DNA of 64,000 bases from Euonymus europaeus (taxonomy: Eukaryota; Streptophyta; Magnoliopsida; Celastrales; Celastraceae): positions 5,332,001 through 5,396,000 of the forward strand of contig OY756964.1 in NCBI GenBank assembly GCA_963580455.1, read 5' to 3'. A program made the position numbers and the translations under genes. The notes under the pieces were generated by a model that was given only the letters and a program-made list of their open reading frames with translations, was not told the origin of the DNA and made no database searches. Positions 13,101 through 22,600 of this stretch are shown here, piece by piece. The first letter of the stretch is position 1, and each line of letters begins with the position of its first letter.

Positions 13101-13582
13101 CATTGCATTAAATGATGTGATTGTAAGAGTCTACTTTTATGTGCTTGTGTCTCTCTAACATTGTATTGATAAAGCTCCAGCAAAAAGAAAGTAATGAGAA
13201 TGATGAGGTTTTGGCCCGAGAGGAACTGAGCCAGACAACCAAACAAAGTCAGGAACTAGTAGTCCCAACAAATGTCTTCTGTTGTAAACAGGATTACTTT
13301 CTACGAGAAGAAAATGATTTTCTTGAGAGTGAGGTAAAAGCAAAAAATTAAATCTAATTGTTATCCATATTTAAGAAATTATGTTTGTATGATCAAATGA
13401 AAATATGGCAAGGGAAACTAATTCATGTTTAAATAAATTGTGGCTTACTTTACTTGCAGATAATGGCACTGAAGCAGACTATGGAGAATCCAAAAGAGGG
13501 GTCACAAGGTTTTGGTGAAACTTCAGACTACCATCTTATTAATTCTCAGCAGGCACAGGATGAAGATCATCGGCCTCAATAG
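6007..13582 (+). CDS. FLC: FLC-like MIKC-type MADS-box transcription factor
   Basis: Likely exons: 6007-6191, 11082-11165, 11627-11726, 12348-12413, 13292-13333 and 13460-13582. All junctions are GT-AG and in phase, giving 199 residues (Arabidopsis FLC has 196). Exon 1 is 185 bases and encodes a full MADS box: [14 protein letters not shown], then [20 protein letters not shown], and [13 protein letters not shown]. Exon 2 begins [12 protein letters not shown], like the I region of FLC. The 100-base exon ([20 protein letters not shown]) matches FLC exon 4 in size and phase, and the 42-base exon ([14 protein letters not shown]) matches FLC exon 6. The canonical ~62-base third exon is not visible, so the start of the K domain is missing. 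Family members bind CArG boxes in the nucleus; FLC represses flowering until vernalization. The 4.9 kb first intron is typical of FLC. The last exon may be alternative (see 14112 and 14762). Confidence 0.8.
7237..7314. promoter_or_regulatory. Pair of RY (CATGCATG) motifs in intron 1 of the FLC-like gene
   Basis: Two copies of CATGCATGC lie at 7237-7245 and 7306-7314, 69 bases apart and about 1.05 kb after exon 1. In Arabidopsis FLC, two RY motifs early in intron 1 form the cold-memory element. VAL1/VAL2 B3 proteins bind it to nucleate Polycomb silencing. The motif pair is seen directly; its role here is inferred from position. Confidence 0.4.
8700..9990. repeat. Repeat-derived middle of intron 1
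   Basis: A phrase around 9061-9100 (agcatccaac then ggccacaagcctt) recurs at 9403-9440 in the same orientation, and the text between is unlike gene or leader sequence. This looks like debris of one or more LTR or non-coding elements inserted in intron 1 before the copia fragment at 10134. Boundaries were not resolved. Confidence 0.35.
10134..10400 (+). mobile_element. Ty1/copia remnant: RNase H C-terminus plus start of 3' LTR
   Basis: The plus-strand frame reads [20 protein letters not shown] and later FVRDKVQ, ending [11 protein letters not shown]...[11 protein letters not shown] and a stop at 10337. This is the conserved C-terminal block of copia polyproteins (usual form HIxxNPVFHERTKHI, FVRE, QLADIFTKPL). 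It is followed at about 10346 by a purine-rich gagggagaatattag tract and TGTTG, as expected for a polypurine tract and the 5' edge of a 3' LTR. Upstream codons are missing or broken, so only the 3' end of the element remains. It lies in the sense orientation inside intron 1 of the FLC-like gene. Confidence 0.75.
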
Positions 13583-13921
13583 GCACTTAGGCTGCAGTGC
13601 CTGCACCAATGTGTTAGGTAGCTGTAGTGGTGACCAACAGGAGTTCTGGCTTTTGCTTACGAACTGCCCGACAAGCTACATTTCATTAGCGTCAGTGAGG
13701 ATCATGCCTGCACTACAAATTAGCCAAGTCGTTAATGAGAAAAAAAGACTTTAAACTCTTGTTCGCCACCTATAGATATTCAGCATATAGGTGTTCCGTT
13801 ATCTATAGTATCCTACAGCCGTTGTAATATGGTTGAGTTGCATGGTGGTTCCCTGCCTACCATCTCTTAACTAATGTAGTATTTCTAAACACAAGTGTGT
13901 TATGAATGATATTTGTGTGTC

Positions 13922-14395
13922 TGAATGTTGTATAATGCTGTATATTGTACATCTCAAGAATGGAGGATCTACTGAGGTTGATTGTATCATTAATTTCTAC
14001 GATCACACGGGGTTGAAGTGGTTGAAGACTGAAAAGGTTTATGGAGGTAACACATTTATTTAATTATTTGATGCTTTTGGGAAATTTTATCTTACGCTGC
14101 TGAATTTTCAGGAGTGGAAATGATGATGGGGAAATGAGCTCAAAATCAAATATTTCACGTTCACAAAGGCTTGAGCCTTTGCTACCCAGAAACATGGCTA
14201 CAAATGTGCGTATATGTATCTGCCCACGCAAAAGTGCAAACACACACATGTATCTTCATATCGTCATTATATATGCATTATCAAAGCAAAAATGCTTCTT
14301 CAGTTTGATCACCTACAACTTACAGACAGCAATGAAAATTGACATGACAATCCAAACTGAGCATATGAAATTAAATTATTAATTCCTTCAATCAA
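13922..14395 (+). repeat. Copy 1 of a 3' tandem duplication downstream of the FLC-like gene
   Basis: This unit and 14581-15030 share their order of words: tgtataatgctgtatatt, ggttgattgta, gttgaagactgaaaag, tttatttaatta, then ttgggaaattttatctt, tgaattttcaggagt and, after the exon-like part, aaacacacacatgtat. The period is about 655 bases. The exon-like part is better conserved as protein than the surrounding sequence. Confidence 0.75.
14112..14382 (+). other. Candidate alternative terminal exon of the FLC-like gene, copy 1
   Basis: After the acceptor-like tgaattttcag, the frame that needs one base to finish a codon reads SGNDDGEMSSKSN then SRSQRLEPLL. It resembles the short acidic/serine C-terminal tail ending in a Leu-rich LPLL-type motif seen in FLC proteins. 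A cryptic donor in exon 7 at 13501 (gg|gtcaca) has the matching phase and would join ...MENPKEG to this tail. The frame stays open to a TAA at 14380-14382, longer than the other copy. No transcript evidence can be seen from sequence alone. Confidence 0.45.
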
Positions 14396-14580
14396 AACCC
14401 GAGAGAGAGAGAGAGACAAGTATGTAAAAAAACAAAATTATCAGAACACTCAGCTAATTAATGAAGGTTAAAATTGGTATTTTCACCACATGTCTATCAA
14501 CTGGAGAATTATCAATCAGTGGAAAAAAAAACACTATCCACCAAACACAAGTAACATTGCATGATGTTTGCAAGGCAGAC

Positions 14581-15030
14581 GTTGTGTAATGCTGTATATT
14601 ATATATCTTGAGAATGAAGGATCTACCAAGGTTGATTGTAGCCTTAATTTCTAGGATTTTATGGTGTTGAAGACTGAAAAGGGTTTATGGAGCTAAACAA
14701 GTTTATTTAATTATTTTGATGCTTTTTGGGAAATTTTATCTTGACACTTCTGAATTTTCAGGAGTAGGAATGATGAAGAACAAACGAGCTCAGAATCAAA
14801 TACTTCACGACCACAAAAACTTGAGCCTTTGCTATATGCCAATACAAAGCTAGAAACAAGCCTACAAATGTGAGTATAGCCTATCTCCCCGCACACGCAA
14901 ACACACACATGTATGTATATTCTCGTCATTAAATATGCATTATTGAACCGAAAATGCTTGTTCTTGAGTTTGATCATCTACAACTAATTAACAGATTAAA
15001 TTAAGCAATTAAATCCTTCAATGAAGAACC
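14581..15030 (+). repeat. Copy 2 of the 3' tandem duplication downstream of the FLC-like gene
   Basis: This is the direct-repeat partner of 13922-14395, diverged by substitutions and small indels. Confidence 0.75.
14762..14873 (+). other. Candidate alternative terminal exon of the FLC-like gene, copy 2
   Basis: It uses the same acceptor context and phase as copy 1. It reads SRNDEEQTSSESNTSRPQ, then KLEPLLYANTKLETSLQM, and stops at 14871-14873. Joined through the donor at 13501 it would give a 209-residue FLC-like protein ending in an acidic/serine tail with LEPLL. This is closer to typical FLC C-termini than the exon 7 read-through tail. Confidence 0.5.
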
Positions 15031-17544
15031 CCAAGAGAAAGAGCTACTGTGTAAAGAAACCACCAACTTATCAGAAAACTAAAGCTAATTAGTATGTATA
15101 TCTATTGGAGGAATTTTATCAATCTGGGTGGAAAATTAACAATCCATTAATAATCATAAATAATAAGCTTAAAATCAGTTTGAGTCCACCAATTCCGTTT
15201 AATACCCTCACTCAATTTCAATCAAACAAACCACTAGCCCTTGATTCTTTCAATTTCATATCTTAAGCCCTCCCTTGTTTATTTGTTGTGATTATCTTCT
15301 CTGTTCTTGCCAATCTCTCTTATTCTTTCAACGGAAAGAATCAATTTTCTTTATGAAAAAAACACTAATTTTTAACAAAAATTAAGAAACGACCAACTAT
15401 AGAACCAAAAATCAAGAAATAAAATAGATCAAGAGGCAGGGAAAACATCTGACAAATCCCTTTGAAGAGTAGAAACACAATAACAAACCCAAAAATAGAA
15501 CCTACAACATCGTATTTAATGTAGACTTACAGGGGAAATGCTGATGAAAGAAATCCGAGGGGATTCTTGCAGAAGATTGACCCCTAAAATGTGTCCTAGG
15601 TTTTGTCTCAAAGAGAAAGTGAAAACAGAATACTAGCCATTTTTAGAAAATTAGAAGCCCACTTTTTATTGCCATGTGGTCAGCCTCCATTTGTTTTGCC
15701 TCGTACATGCACGTACGTGTGCTGTTCTCTCGGCTCATAAGAAATATTTTTAAGAATATATAAATAATTAAAATATATTTAAATTAATTCTTATGCTTCC
15801 AAAATATTTAATCCAACTTATATATATGTATCTTTTATAGGTTAACATAATAACAGTTCAATAGACGACTCTCACATGATTACAAAGAGCAATAAAATTC
15901 AAAGGTGTAATTATTTAAAAAATTTTAAAAATCATTACAAAGAGCAGTAAAGTATTTGGATTTTGTATAAAATTCTGACGTAAATCAGTCAGGCTTTTTG
16001 TCGAACAATTGTTGTGCGAGCAATTCCTCTTCATTATTACGTGTCAAAAAAACCACTAAAAACAGCTGAAAGACACACAAAGATTACAAACTCCAATCAA
16101 AATACACCGCCAGACTTCAAGCAAAACAGTCCCTCCACATCTCAAACACTTACAAGCTTCACAGAATATACCAAAGAGGTTAAACCAAGAGAGAAACGAT
16201 AAGATGAGATAAGGAGAATCAATCTCCAATGGACGATGGAATCGCTCCACTTAATTCAAGAAAATAAAATTACTCCTTCGATAACTATAGGGGAGTCCGG
16301 AGTCCCTCCTCCAGTTTTTAACAAGTTGGTTTTCTACAAATGGTCGACTCTCTCTCTCTCTGTTCTTTCGAATTGAATTCAGACAATACTATATTATTAT
16401 ATATCTATCTATATATAGCTTAATAATAATAATATGCAGAATTGTGGGCTAAAGCATGTGAGGCTGGCTTCCTCTATTTGGGCCTTGGGCCTTCTTTGAT
16501 GACTAATGGGCCTATCAATGATTGGCTGATTGCAACAGTTTCGGTTCTCATAAAACAATAATTTTTTTTAAAAAAAAAAGAGTTCATCGGAAAAAGAGTT
16601 CATCGGAAAAAGTATGATAGAAGAAAGTAATTGGTCAAACCTGCGAGGAAAACAAAAAAATATATATATTTTATTATATAATCTTGAAAGTGCAAACAGG
16701 CAGTAGTGGGACCCCATTATATAATTAGGGTTTCCTCATTTTTCACATTTACAACCAAAAATAAAAAATAAAAAAACTTAGGAAAACAAATTTTCTAACA
16801 AATATTAAAATAGGTTTTACATATGTGCATAAAATATGCTGGACTAACCTTAAATGAAAAAAAATATTTATACAAGAAAAGTAAATAAAAATTAAAAACA
16901 ATTTTTTTTGTCAACTAGTTCTTTATATATTTATTTATTTATTATTTATCCCATTTTATTGTGAGAAAATTATGTTCTCGCTTAGCAATTAAAACTCCAA
17001 TTACCTTTAAATATTTGTGATCGTTGGATACATAATGAAAATAACACCACAGCCGTTCGATTGAGAAAAGTTAGCGTGGACAGAAAGCGAAAAAACCGAT
17101 GGAAGCACTTTGGCGGCGGATTTATATGCTACCCGAAGATTCCACGTCATTATTAGGGGCCAACAATTAAGGATTAACAAACACGTGGACAGTTATGAAC
17201 TTAGCCAATCCCGCGACTGCGTTCGATGCACGCTCTTCAGTGACGTACGGTACTTATCACAAAAGTGGGCCTTATTATATCTGGATACGATTGCTTCGTC
17301 TTTCCAGATCGTCACATCATCGACAGAATTTAATACTGCTGTGTCTTTCTCGCTCACTTTCTCTGGAATCCTATCTGTTTTACTTTTGCAGGGAAACAAA
17401 CAGACGGACAAGACGGTTTTTGCCCTATCCGAGAGGAGTCCTTCTTTTCCTCTTGTAAAATTAAACTTTGTGAGAAAACGAATTTTGAGAAAAATATAGA
17501 TTTTTAAGTTGATTTCTTTCACGAGAAAAGGGAGAAAAAAGAAG
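15031..17544. other. Intergenic spacer and putative promoter/leader of the 17.5 kb gene
   Basis: There is no recognisable gene. The spacer includes a CT run near 16349-16362 and a TA/AATA-rich stretch at 16385-16435. Frames at 16014-16250 and 17110-17522 on both strands have no recognisable family. The latter coincide with the presumed promoter and 5' leader of the gene starting at 17545. Confidence 0.5.
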
Positions 17545-19633
17545 ATGAGACAACAACGGCAATATCCACAGCATCAGGATCAGCAGTCCAGGGTTTTCTA
17601 CGACCTCTCGTCGCTGGTTCTCAACCTGCTGCGATCGCCTCCTTCGCCGATACAGTTATCGGACCATGCTCCGGTGTCGGTTACTTCTTCCAGGAGGAGG
17701 CAATCGTCTCCGCAGATTTCGTTGGCGGGGTTCGCGTCGCTGATGCTGGGTACAACAGTTGCATTGATGTAGTGTGGATCGGTGACGTTTTTTATCGGCT
17801 TCATATTGATGCCTTGGGTTATTAGATTGGTTATGGTGTTCTACGTCGCTGGGATTGTCTCAAGCCTCTCGATGTTAGGCCGTTCTATTTTCAGTCACGC
17901 GACGGCCCCTATTTCGCCGCTGAAGGAGATTCCTGGTAGGATTCTTCCATGAATTTCATAGATACATTTCTCTATGTATTATGTTTGAATATTTTCTCTG
18001 TTTCCTTCCAATGGGCTTGTTTTTCCTATCGTGTTTGTTTTCGTTAGTTCGTTGAAGTTCTGCATTTAATTAAGTTATCGGGTTAAATTAGCTCATCTGG
18101 ACTCACCAGCTGATATGTATTCTTCGGTGTCATCTAAAACGTTGCGAATTTACCTTGGAAACTCTGGAAATGTTGGGGTTTCATGTCTTCATGAAGAATT
18201 CTGTCTCTGCAATTATTATGTGTATTTTTCATGTCCCATAATTCTTTGCTGCTCAAATTTTACTTGTTTTGCTATAATTTCCTCTTATTAAGTATTGGCT
18301 GATCACCAATTCTGTCCCAACCGAGAACCCTGATTTCCAGCCATTAATATCATTTGCTCAAACTTTTGCTCTCAAACACCGCCTTAGAAGTTACTGATTT
18401 CTCACCGTGTGATAAATAATGCAAACGCAATTTGTTTTTAGAAGATAGTGAGTTGAGATATCTATATATTTGACGTTTCAATTTGAATTTTGTGAATTAC
18501 CGGTTATAGATGCTTTTAAGTTGCAAATAATTGGTGTAATCCTTGGTGATAGGGCGCTTCAGTGCTCTGCTTTGGCTCGTGTATTCCTCTCATGAAGTGC
18601 TCTGCTACCTTTTTTTTTACCTTTGAGGTCCGAGAAGGACATTGTTTTCTGCCAATTCATTTAATCTGCAGCTCGTGTATGAATCATGTGTTGTTGATTG
18701 CTTGCACTTGTGAAGTGCATTACATCTAAGTGATCATGGTGGACTAAAACATAACTTTGTTTTGCAGTTAGTTGGATGTGATGTTACTGAGTTGAGCAAC
18801 ATCTTAGATACATAAAATGCTCTGACTTTACTATACATTTAGAGTGGTGCTGACATATTTTAGATTAGAAAACCATGAGACATGAGCTGTGAACCCTGAT
18901 TAGGTTCTTATGGCTTTTGTTAAGCATTAGTAGGGCTAACTGGGTTCAACGTTCTGTTTGTTCTTTTATTGAACTCGTATATTTGAGTAGAATGAATGCA
19001 AGATCAAATCCTTGAAGTGTCAGGATTATCCGAGTGGTGTTGACATATTTTGGAATTAGAAAACCACGAGACATGAACTGTGAACCTTGATTAGGTTCTT
19101 ATGGCTTTTGTTAAACATTCATAGGGCTGACTCGGTTCAACACTCTGTTCATTTTATTATTGAACTCGTATATTTGAGGTAGATTGAATGCAAGATCAAA
19201 TCCTCGAAGTGTTAGGATCGCCAGTGAATTTTGTGCATTAATGTGAATCAATCTTCATATATTATGTGGATAAGGTTTGCATAAATCCTTCTTGTGCATG
19301 GGAGTAAACATGGGAATTGTTTGCCTTTTACTGTGTGAATCAATCCTAATTCTGAATTGACTAATCAGTGGTGCATGCTGCTTCCCCCAATCTTGTTTTC
19401 TTCCCCTGAATTGGGATTTTTAGTTTTTCCCCCCTTTTTCCTGAGCTCATTATGCTTGCTTCTCATATGGAAAATATTAAGGTGCACCTGCTGGTGTTGA
19501 ACAAACTTTCCACCTTCTTTGTTTTGTGAATAATATTTGTTTAGTTAAGTCATTTAAGTTTTAAGTTTGTTTATTCTTGATTGATTTCTGACAGGCTATT
19601 CGTCTAAAATTTTTTACTGGTGCAGCATGGTAA
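17545..19633 (+). pseudogene. Conserved plant small membrane protein, interrupted by one in-frame TAG
   Basis: Exon 1 (17545-17935) starts MRQQRQYPQHQDQQSRVFYD and runs through a Pro/Ser-rich part and SPQISLAGFASLMLGTTVALM. TAG follows at 17770-17772. The same frame then continues without break as CGSVTFFIGFILMPWVIRL, VMVFYVAGIVSSLSMLGRS and SPLKEIP. This is one contiguous two-helix membrane protein of a kind found across land plants, where I recall a Leu codon at the stop position. A donor at 17936 and an acceptor before 19626 join to give IPAW and a TAA at 19631-19633. TTG to TAG is a single-base change. The gene could be a fresh pseudogene, a polymorphic null, an assembly error, or could make a 75-residue truncated protein lacking the second half. 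The function of the family is unknown to me. Confidence 0.6.
18842..19221 (+). repeat. 190-bp tandem duplication within the intron
   Basis: Two adjacent copies begin gagtggtg(c/t)tgacatattt at 18842 and 19032. Both include attaggttcttatggctttt, attgaactcgtatatttga and atgcaagatcaaatcc. They differ by scattered substitutions, so the duplication is not recent. Confidence 0.85.
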
Positions 19634-20979
19634 TTGTTGTGAAGTGGGGGTTTAGAGAGTTGGAATATGTATTGAAGAAGTGAGCGGGCACTGATGTTCT
19701 AGTAAATTGCAAGGGAAATCTCCCAGCTTCTTAAAGCATTGATGCAAGAATTGTGGATAATTGTTTTTCCTGATGCTATCGGAAATTTGTTGGGAGAGAG
19801 AGAGAGGGGGATCTGTTCCCGGTTAGTTTCTTCATTGAACTCCTATTCAGTTAGGTATATGTTTGTCTTCCTATTCCAAATTTCCAATCACACGATATTT
19901 GATATTTACCGTGGAAACTATTATTCTACATTTTTATCATGTACTTTGATTAATGATCATTCTTCTGTATCTAAGATATTCTTTATGCGGACGCACAAAT
20001 ATTTATACAGAAATTAAGATTATGATTATTTCAAAATGGGATTAATGTTGGGCGCAATAGCTTCAACCATTTCAAGGGAAGCAGATTCAGTGAGAACCGG
20101 GAAGGTTTGCTGTGCCTGTTGGCCTATAAAAGTGCATGCCCTGCTTATTTGTACCTGTAGTCAGAGTTTGGTCTCTGGTTTGTTTGTATCTTCAAGGGTG
20201 ATAGAGATTCATTGGATGCTTCCATCCAATGATATATATAATTATATATATTTAGCTATCAACAAAGATTTGGTCTGATTTCTTATATCTCCTAATTTTA
20301 AGGTTTTGAATATGGGATTTCATTACCTTGTCGGTGTGTGAATGGAAACTTTCCAAACATTGTTTCTTTTTTTTTCTACTTCAAAGTAGAATGAACAAGT
20401 GCACTAATAACGACTTTTCTTGAGCCTAACAAGCATTTAAGATGACCTAAAAACAAAGTGGGTAAACCATGGTCTAGCCATTCCCTCTCTTTCTCCGGCA
20501 ATGCTTCTTCGTGGCAAAGCCACCGAACTCTCTATCTACAACTCTATTATCCCTGGACGGCCGAACCCTACTATCTATACTATGTTGTCTGTATCGGTTT
20601 TCATTCTGACTTGTATATTTCTCCTCTATCCATGGTCACGGTCTCACCATATTTATTTTCTCCACAGTCCTAATTCTACAGAAAATAGAGTCGTATTTCT
20701 GTCAAGTCCTCGAGCCGTAGAGTAGATCTTCACAGATCACAGTGGCAGGAGAGCTGGTGTTCATCGTGCTTTAATTGACAGTGACGCCTATTTATTGTTC
20801 GCTCTCTCTTCTTCCTCTCTATTAGCAACTAGACCTCGGATCCTTAAGTCTCCTTCGCCACTGCACAACCCAGCACTTTCATCCAACATGAGGCAGAGGA
20901 TGAGGAGAGTATCTCATCTATTGAGTGTATCTTTGATGGGTCCATACCCACTCAATAATAGCAGCATGCATCATTAATT
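19634..20979. other. 3' flank and spacer; one unassigned membrane-anchor-like frame
   Basis: The first few hundred bases are probably the 3' UTR of the preceding gene. At 20501-20725 (+) a 74-residue frame has one strong hydrophobic segment (TMLSVSVFILTCIFLLYPW) flanked by polar sequence, like the anchor of a type II membrane protein. Nothing downstream continues it as a known enzyme. I regard it as a fragment or chance frame. Confidence 0.35.
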
Positions 20980-21470
20980 CTTCATCACCATCATGCAAAC
21001 CACCTAGTCAAATAACACGGCATGCAACTCATCTTTCATGCATGCAGCCATCTTTCATGCATGCATGCTCTAGCTTTCATTGTGGCATGTATTTGGCACA
21101 GTACAAGATCGCCGCCCAAGTTATTTGTCAAGGATTGTCATTTAATTTGTGTTTGCCTCATTTGCCTTTGTATCTCTATATAAAGAGATGTGTGTGTGCA
21201 TGTTAGGAGACTAAGTACATACAGAGAAAAAGAAAAGTGCAGTAGGTTCCAATTAAGATGTGTTAGGCAGAGAGGAAGTGAGTTGAGTGTGTATCTCCTC
21301 TTCCTCCTGTGAAATTGTCTCTAAATAAAAATGTTCCCACTCTCATAGACGTAGGTCGTTAGTGATCAAATCACGTACATCTTTGTGTCACTTTATTTTT
21401 CGGTTTCATTTTTTTGTGTTCAACTGACTCAATATCCTCGACAATCTTGTCTACTCAAACTGAGCACCGT
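20980..21470 (+). mobile_element. LTR-like remnant (possible solo LTR)
   Basis: The stretch has CATGCATG repeats at 21038-21066, a TATA box (ctatataaagag, about 21176), then a leader. It ends with gacgtaggtcgttagtgatc and aaatcacgtacatctttgtg, wording typical of the R/U5 part of plant copia LTRs. I did not find a primer-binding site, a second LTR or a target-site duplication, so this may be a solo or truncated LTR. The RY-rich upstream block could also mimic a seed-type promoter, but no gene follows. Confidence 0.45.
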
Positions 21471-22299
21471 TAGCAATGGCCCACCATTAATGCTTCTCCA
21501 TTGAATGCACACGATCCATATCCTCCTCCTCGGCTCGTCCTCCAGTGTAGGTGCAGATTTGAAGCACCTGCAAATGTCGGCATTGGAGGTGAAATAGCTT
21601 GATGAACTATCAGAGCAGTGTAGAAGGGCTAAATTGGGTTGAAGTTACTTATAAATTATTATTAAATGAGGTTTTTTTTAGTTTTGGAGTGTCGCCAGTA
21701 AAATATGGGCTGCAAATAGTCCTGCCAATAAAAATCGATTGCAAATGGCTCATTAGGCCACTTTGTCGGCCCAATAATTTTATTAGAGTGCGTTTATTGT
21801 CTTCCTTCATACATTTTTTTTTCCTTTTATATTTCTTCACATGGATCAGTGTAGCACATGCATGAGCTGTTGGAGGGTATTAATCAATAATAAACAACCC
21901 TCTTCAATGTTAACATGTGCAATATTTATTAAGAGCTCTAGCACTGTGCAGGCATTTTAGCATCACTGAGACTTCAAGTAGATAACGTTCCGCAAAATTG
22001 TAGATAAGGCTATTTTGGGGAACTTATTAAGGTTTAAGTCACCCATCTCATTTTATTTGTAATTAGGTCTAGTTTTAGACTTTTTTATAATTAAGTGAAT
22101 TATTTATTGAGTGAATTACATATTTGCCCTTCAAAATATGAAAAAGGCAAAAATTATATAAGATCACTCATTTAAATTTATTTGTAATTAAGTCTAGTTT
22201 TTAAGTTTTTTTTTAATTAAGTTTTTTTTATTGGTTAAATTACATAAGTGTCTTTTAAAATATGAAAATTATTTCATTATCGTATATGAAAACCAAGTA
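21471..22299. other. Spacer with diverged AT-rich repeats
   Basis: No gene is seen. At about 22045-22110 and 22165-22240 the phrase tttgtaattaagtctagttttt and the words around it occur twice, an old tandem duplication of roughly 115 bases. The frame at 21599-21865 has no recognisable family. Confidence 0.4.
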
Positions 22300-22600
22300 T
22301 ACTGAGCATGCACGAGCCCGTTAGGGTTTAGCGAATTCATTCCCCTTAGGGTTTAACACTTATTGTTTAGGTTACAACATGAAAATCCGATACACTAGCT
22401 CGTTAGGGTTTAGCGAATCCGTTCCCCTTAGGGTTTAACACTTATTGTTTAGGTTATAGCATGAAAATTCGATACACGAGTCCGTTAGGGTTTAGCGAAT
22501 CCGTTCCTTTTAGGGTTTAACACTTATTGTTTAGGTTATAGCATGAAAATCCGATACACGAGCCCGTTAGAATTTAGCGAATCCGTTCCCTTTAGATAAC
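22300..22600 (+). repeat. 82-bp minisatellite with telomere-like boxes, about 3.5 copies
   Basis: The word ttagggtttagcg starts at 22321, 22403 and 22485, with a decayed copy (ttagaatttagcg) at 22567: an exact 82-base period. Each full unit has two TTAGGGTTTA-type boxes, the second as ccttagggtttaacac, and a catgaaaatccgataca spacer. The array is flanked by AT-rich sequence. The boxes equal the plant telomere unit TTTAGGG read across its junction, but the array is not a telomere tract. Confidence 0.9.

Noticed and set aside
13292..13333. Calling the FLC-like gene a pseudogene because exon 3 is missing
   Set aside because: The remaining exons join in frame with consensus splice sites and the total length matches the family, so loss of function is not shown.
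17110..17522. Long overlapping frames on both strands just before the membrane-protein gene
   Set aside because: No family resemblance and the frames overlap on opposite strands; the position fits promoter and leader of the gene at 17545.
20501..20977. Possible type II membrane enzyme at 20.5-21.0 kb
   Set aside because: One hydrophobic segment only, no catalytic motif, and the following frames are not continuous; too weak to call a gene.
22300..22600. CRISPR-like regular array
   Set aside because: The period is 82 bases but the whole unit is repeated, with no unique spacers; this is eukaryotic nuclear DNA.
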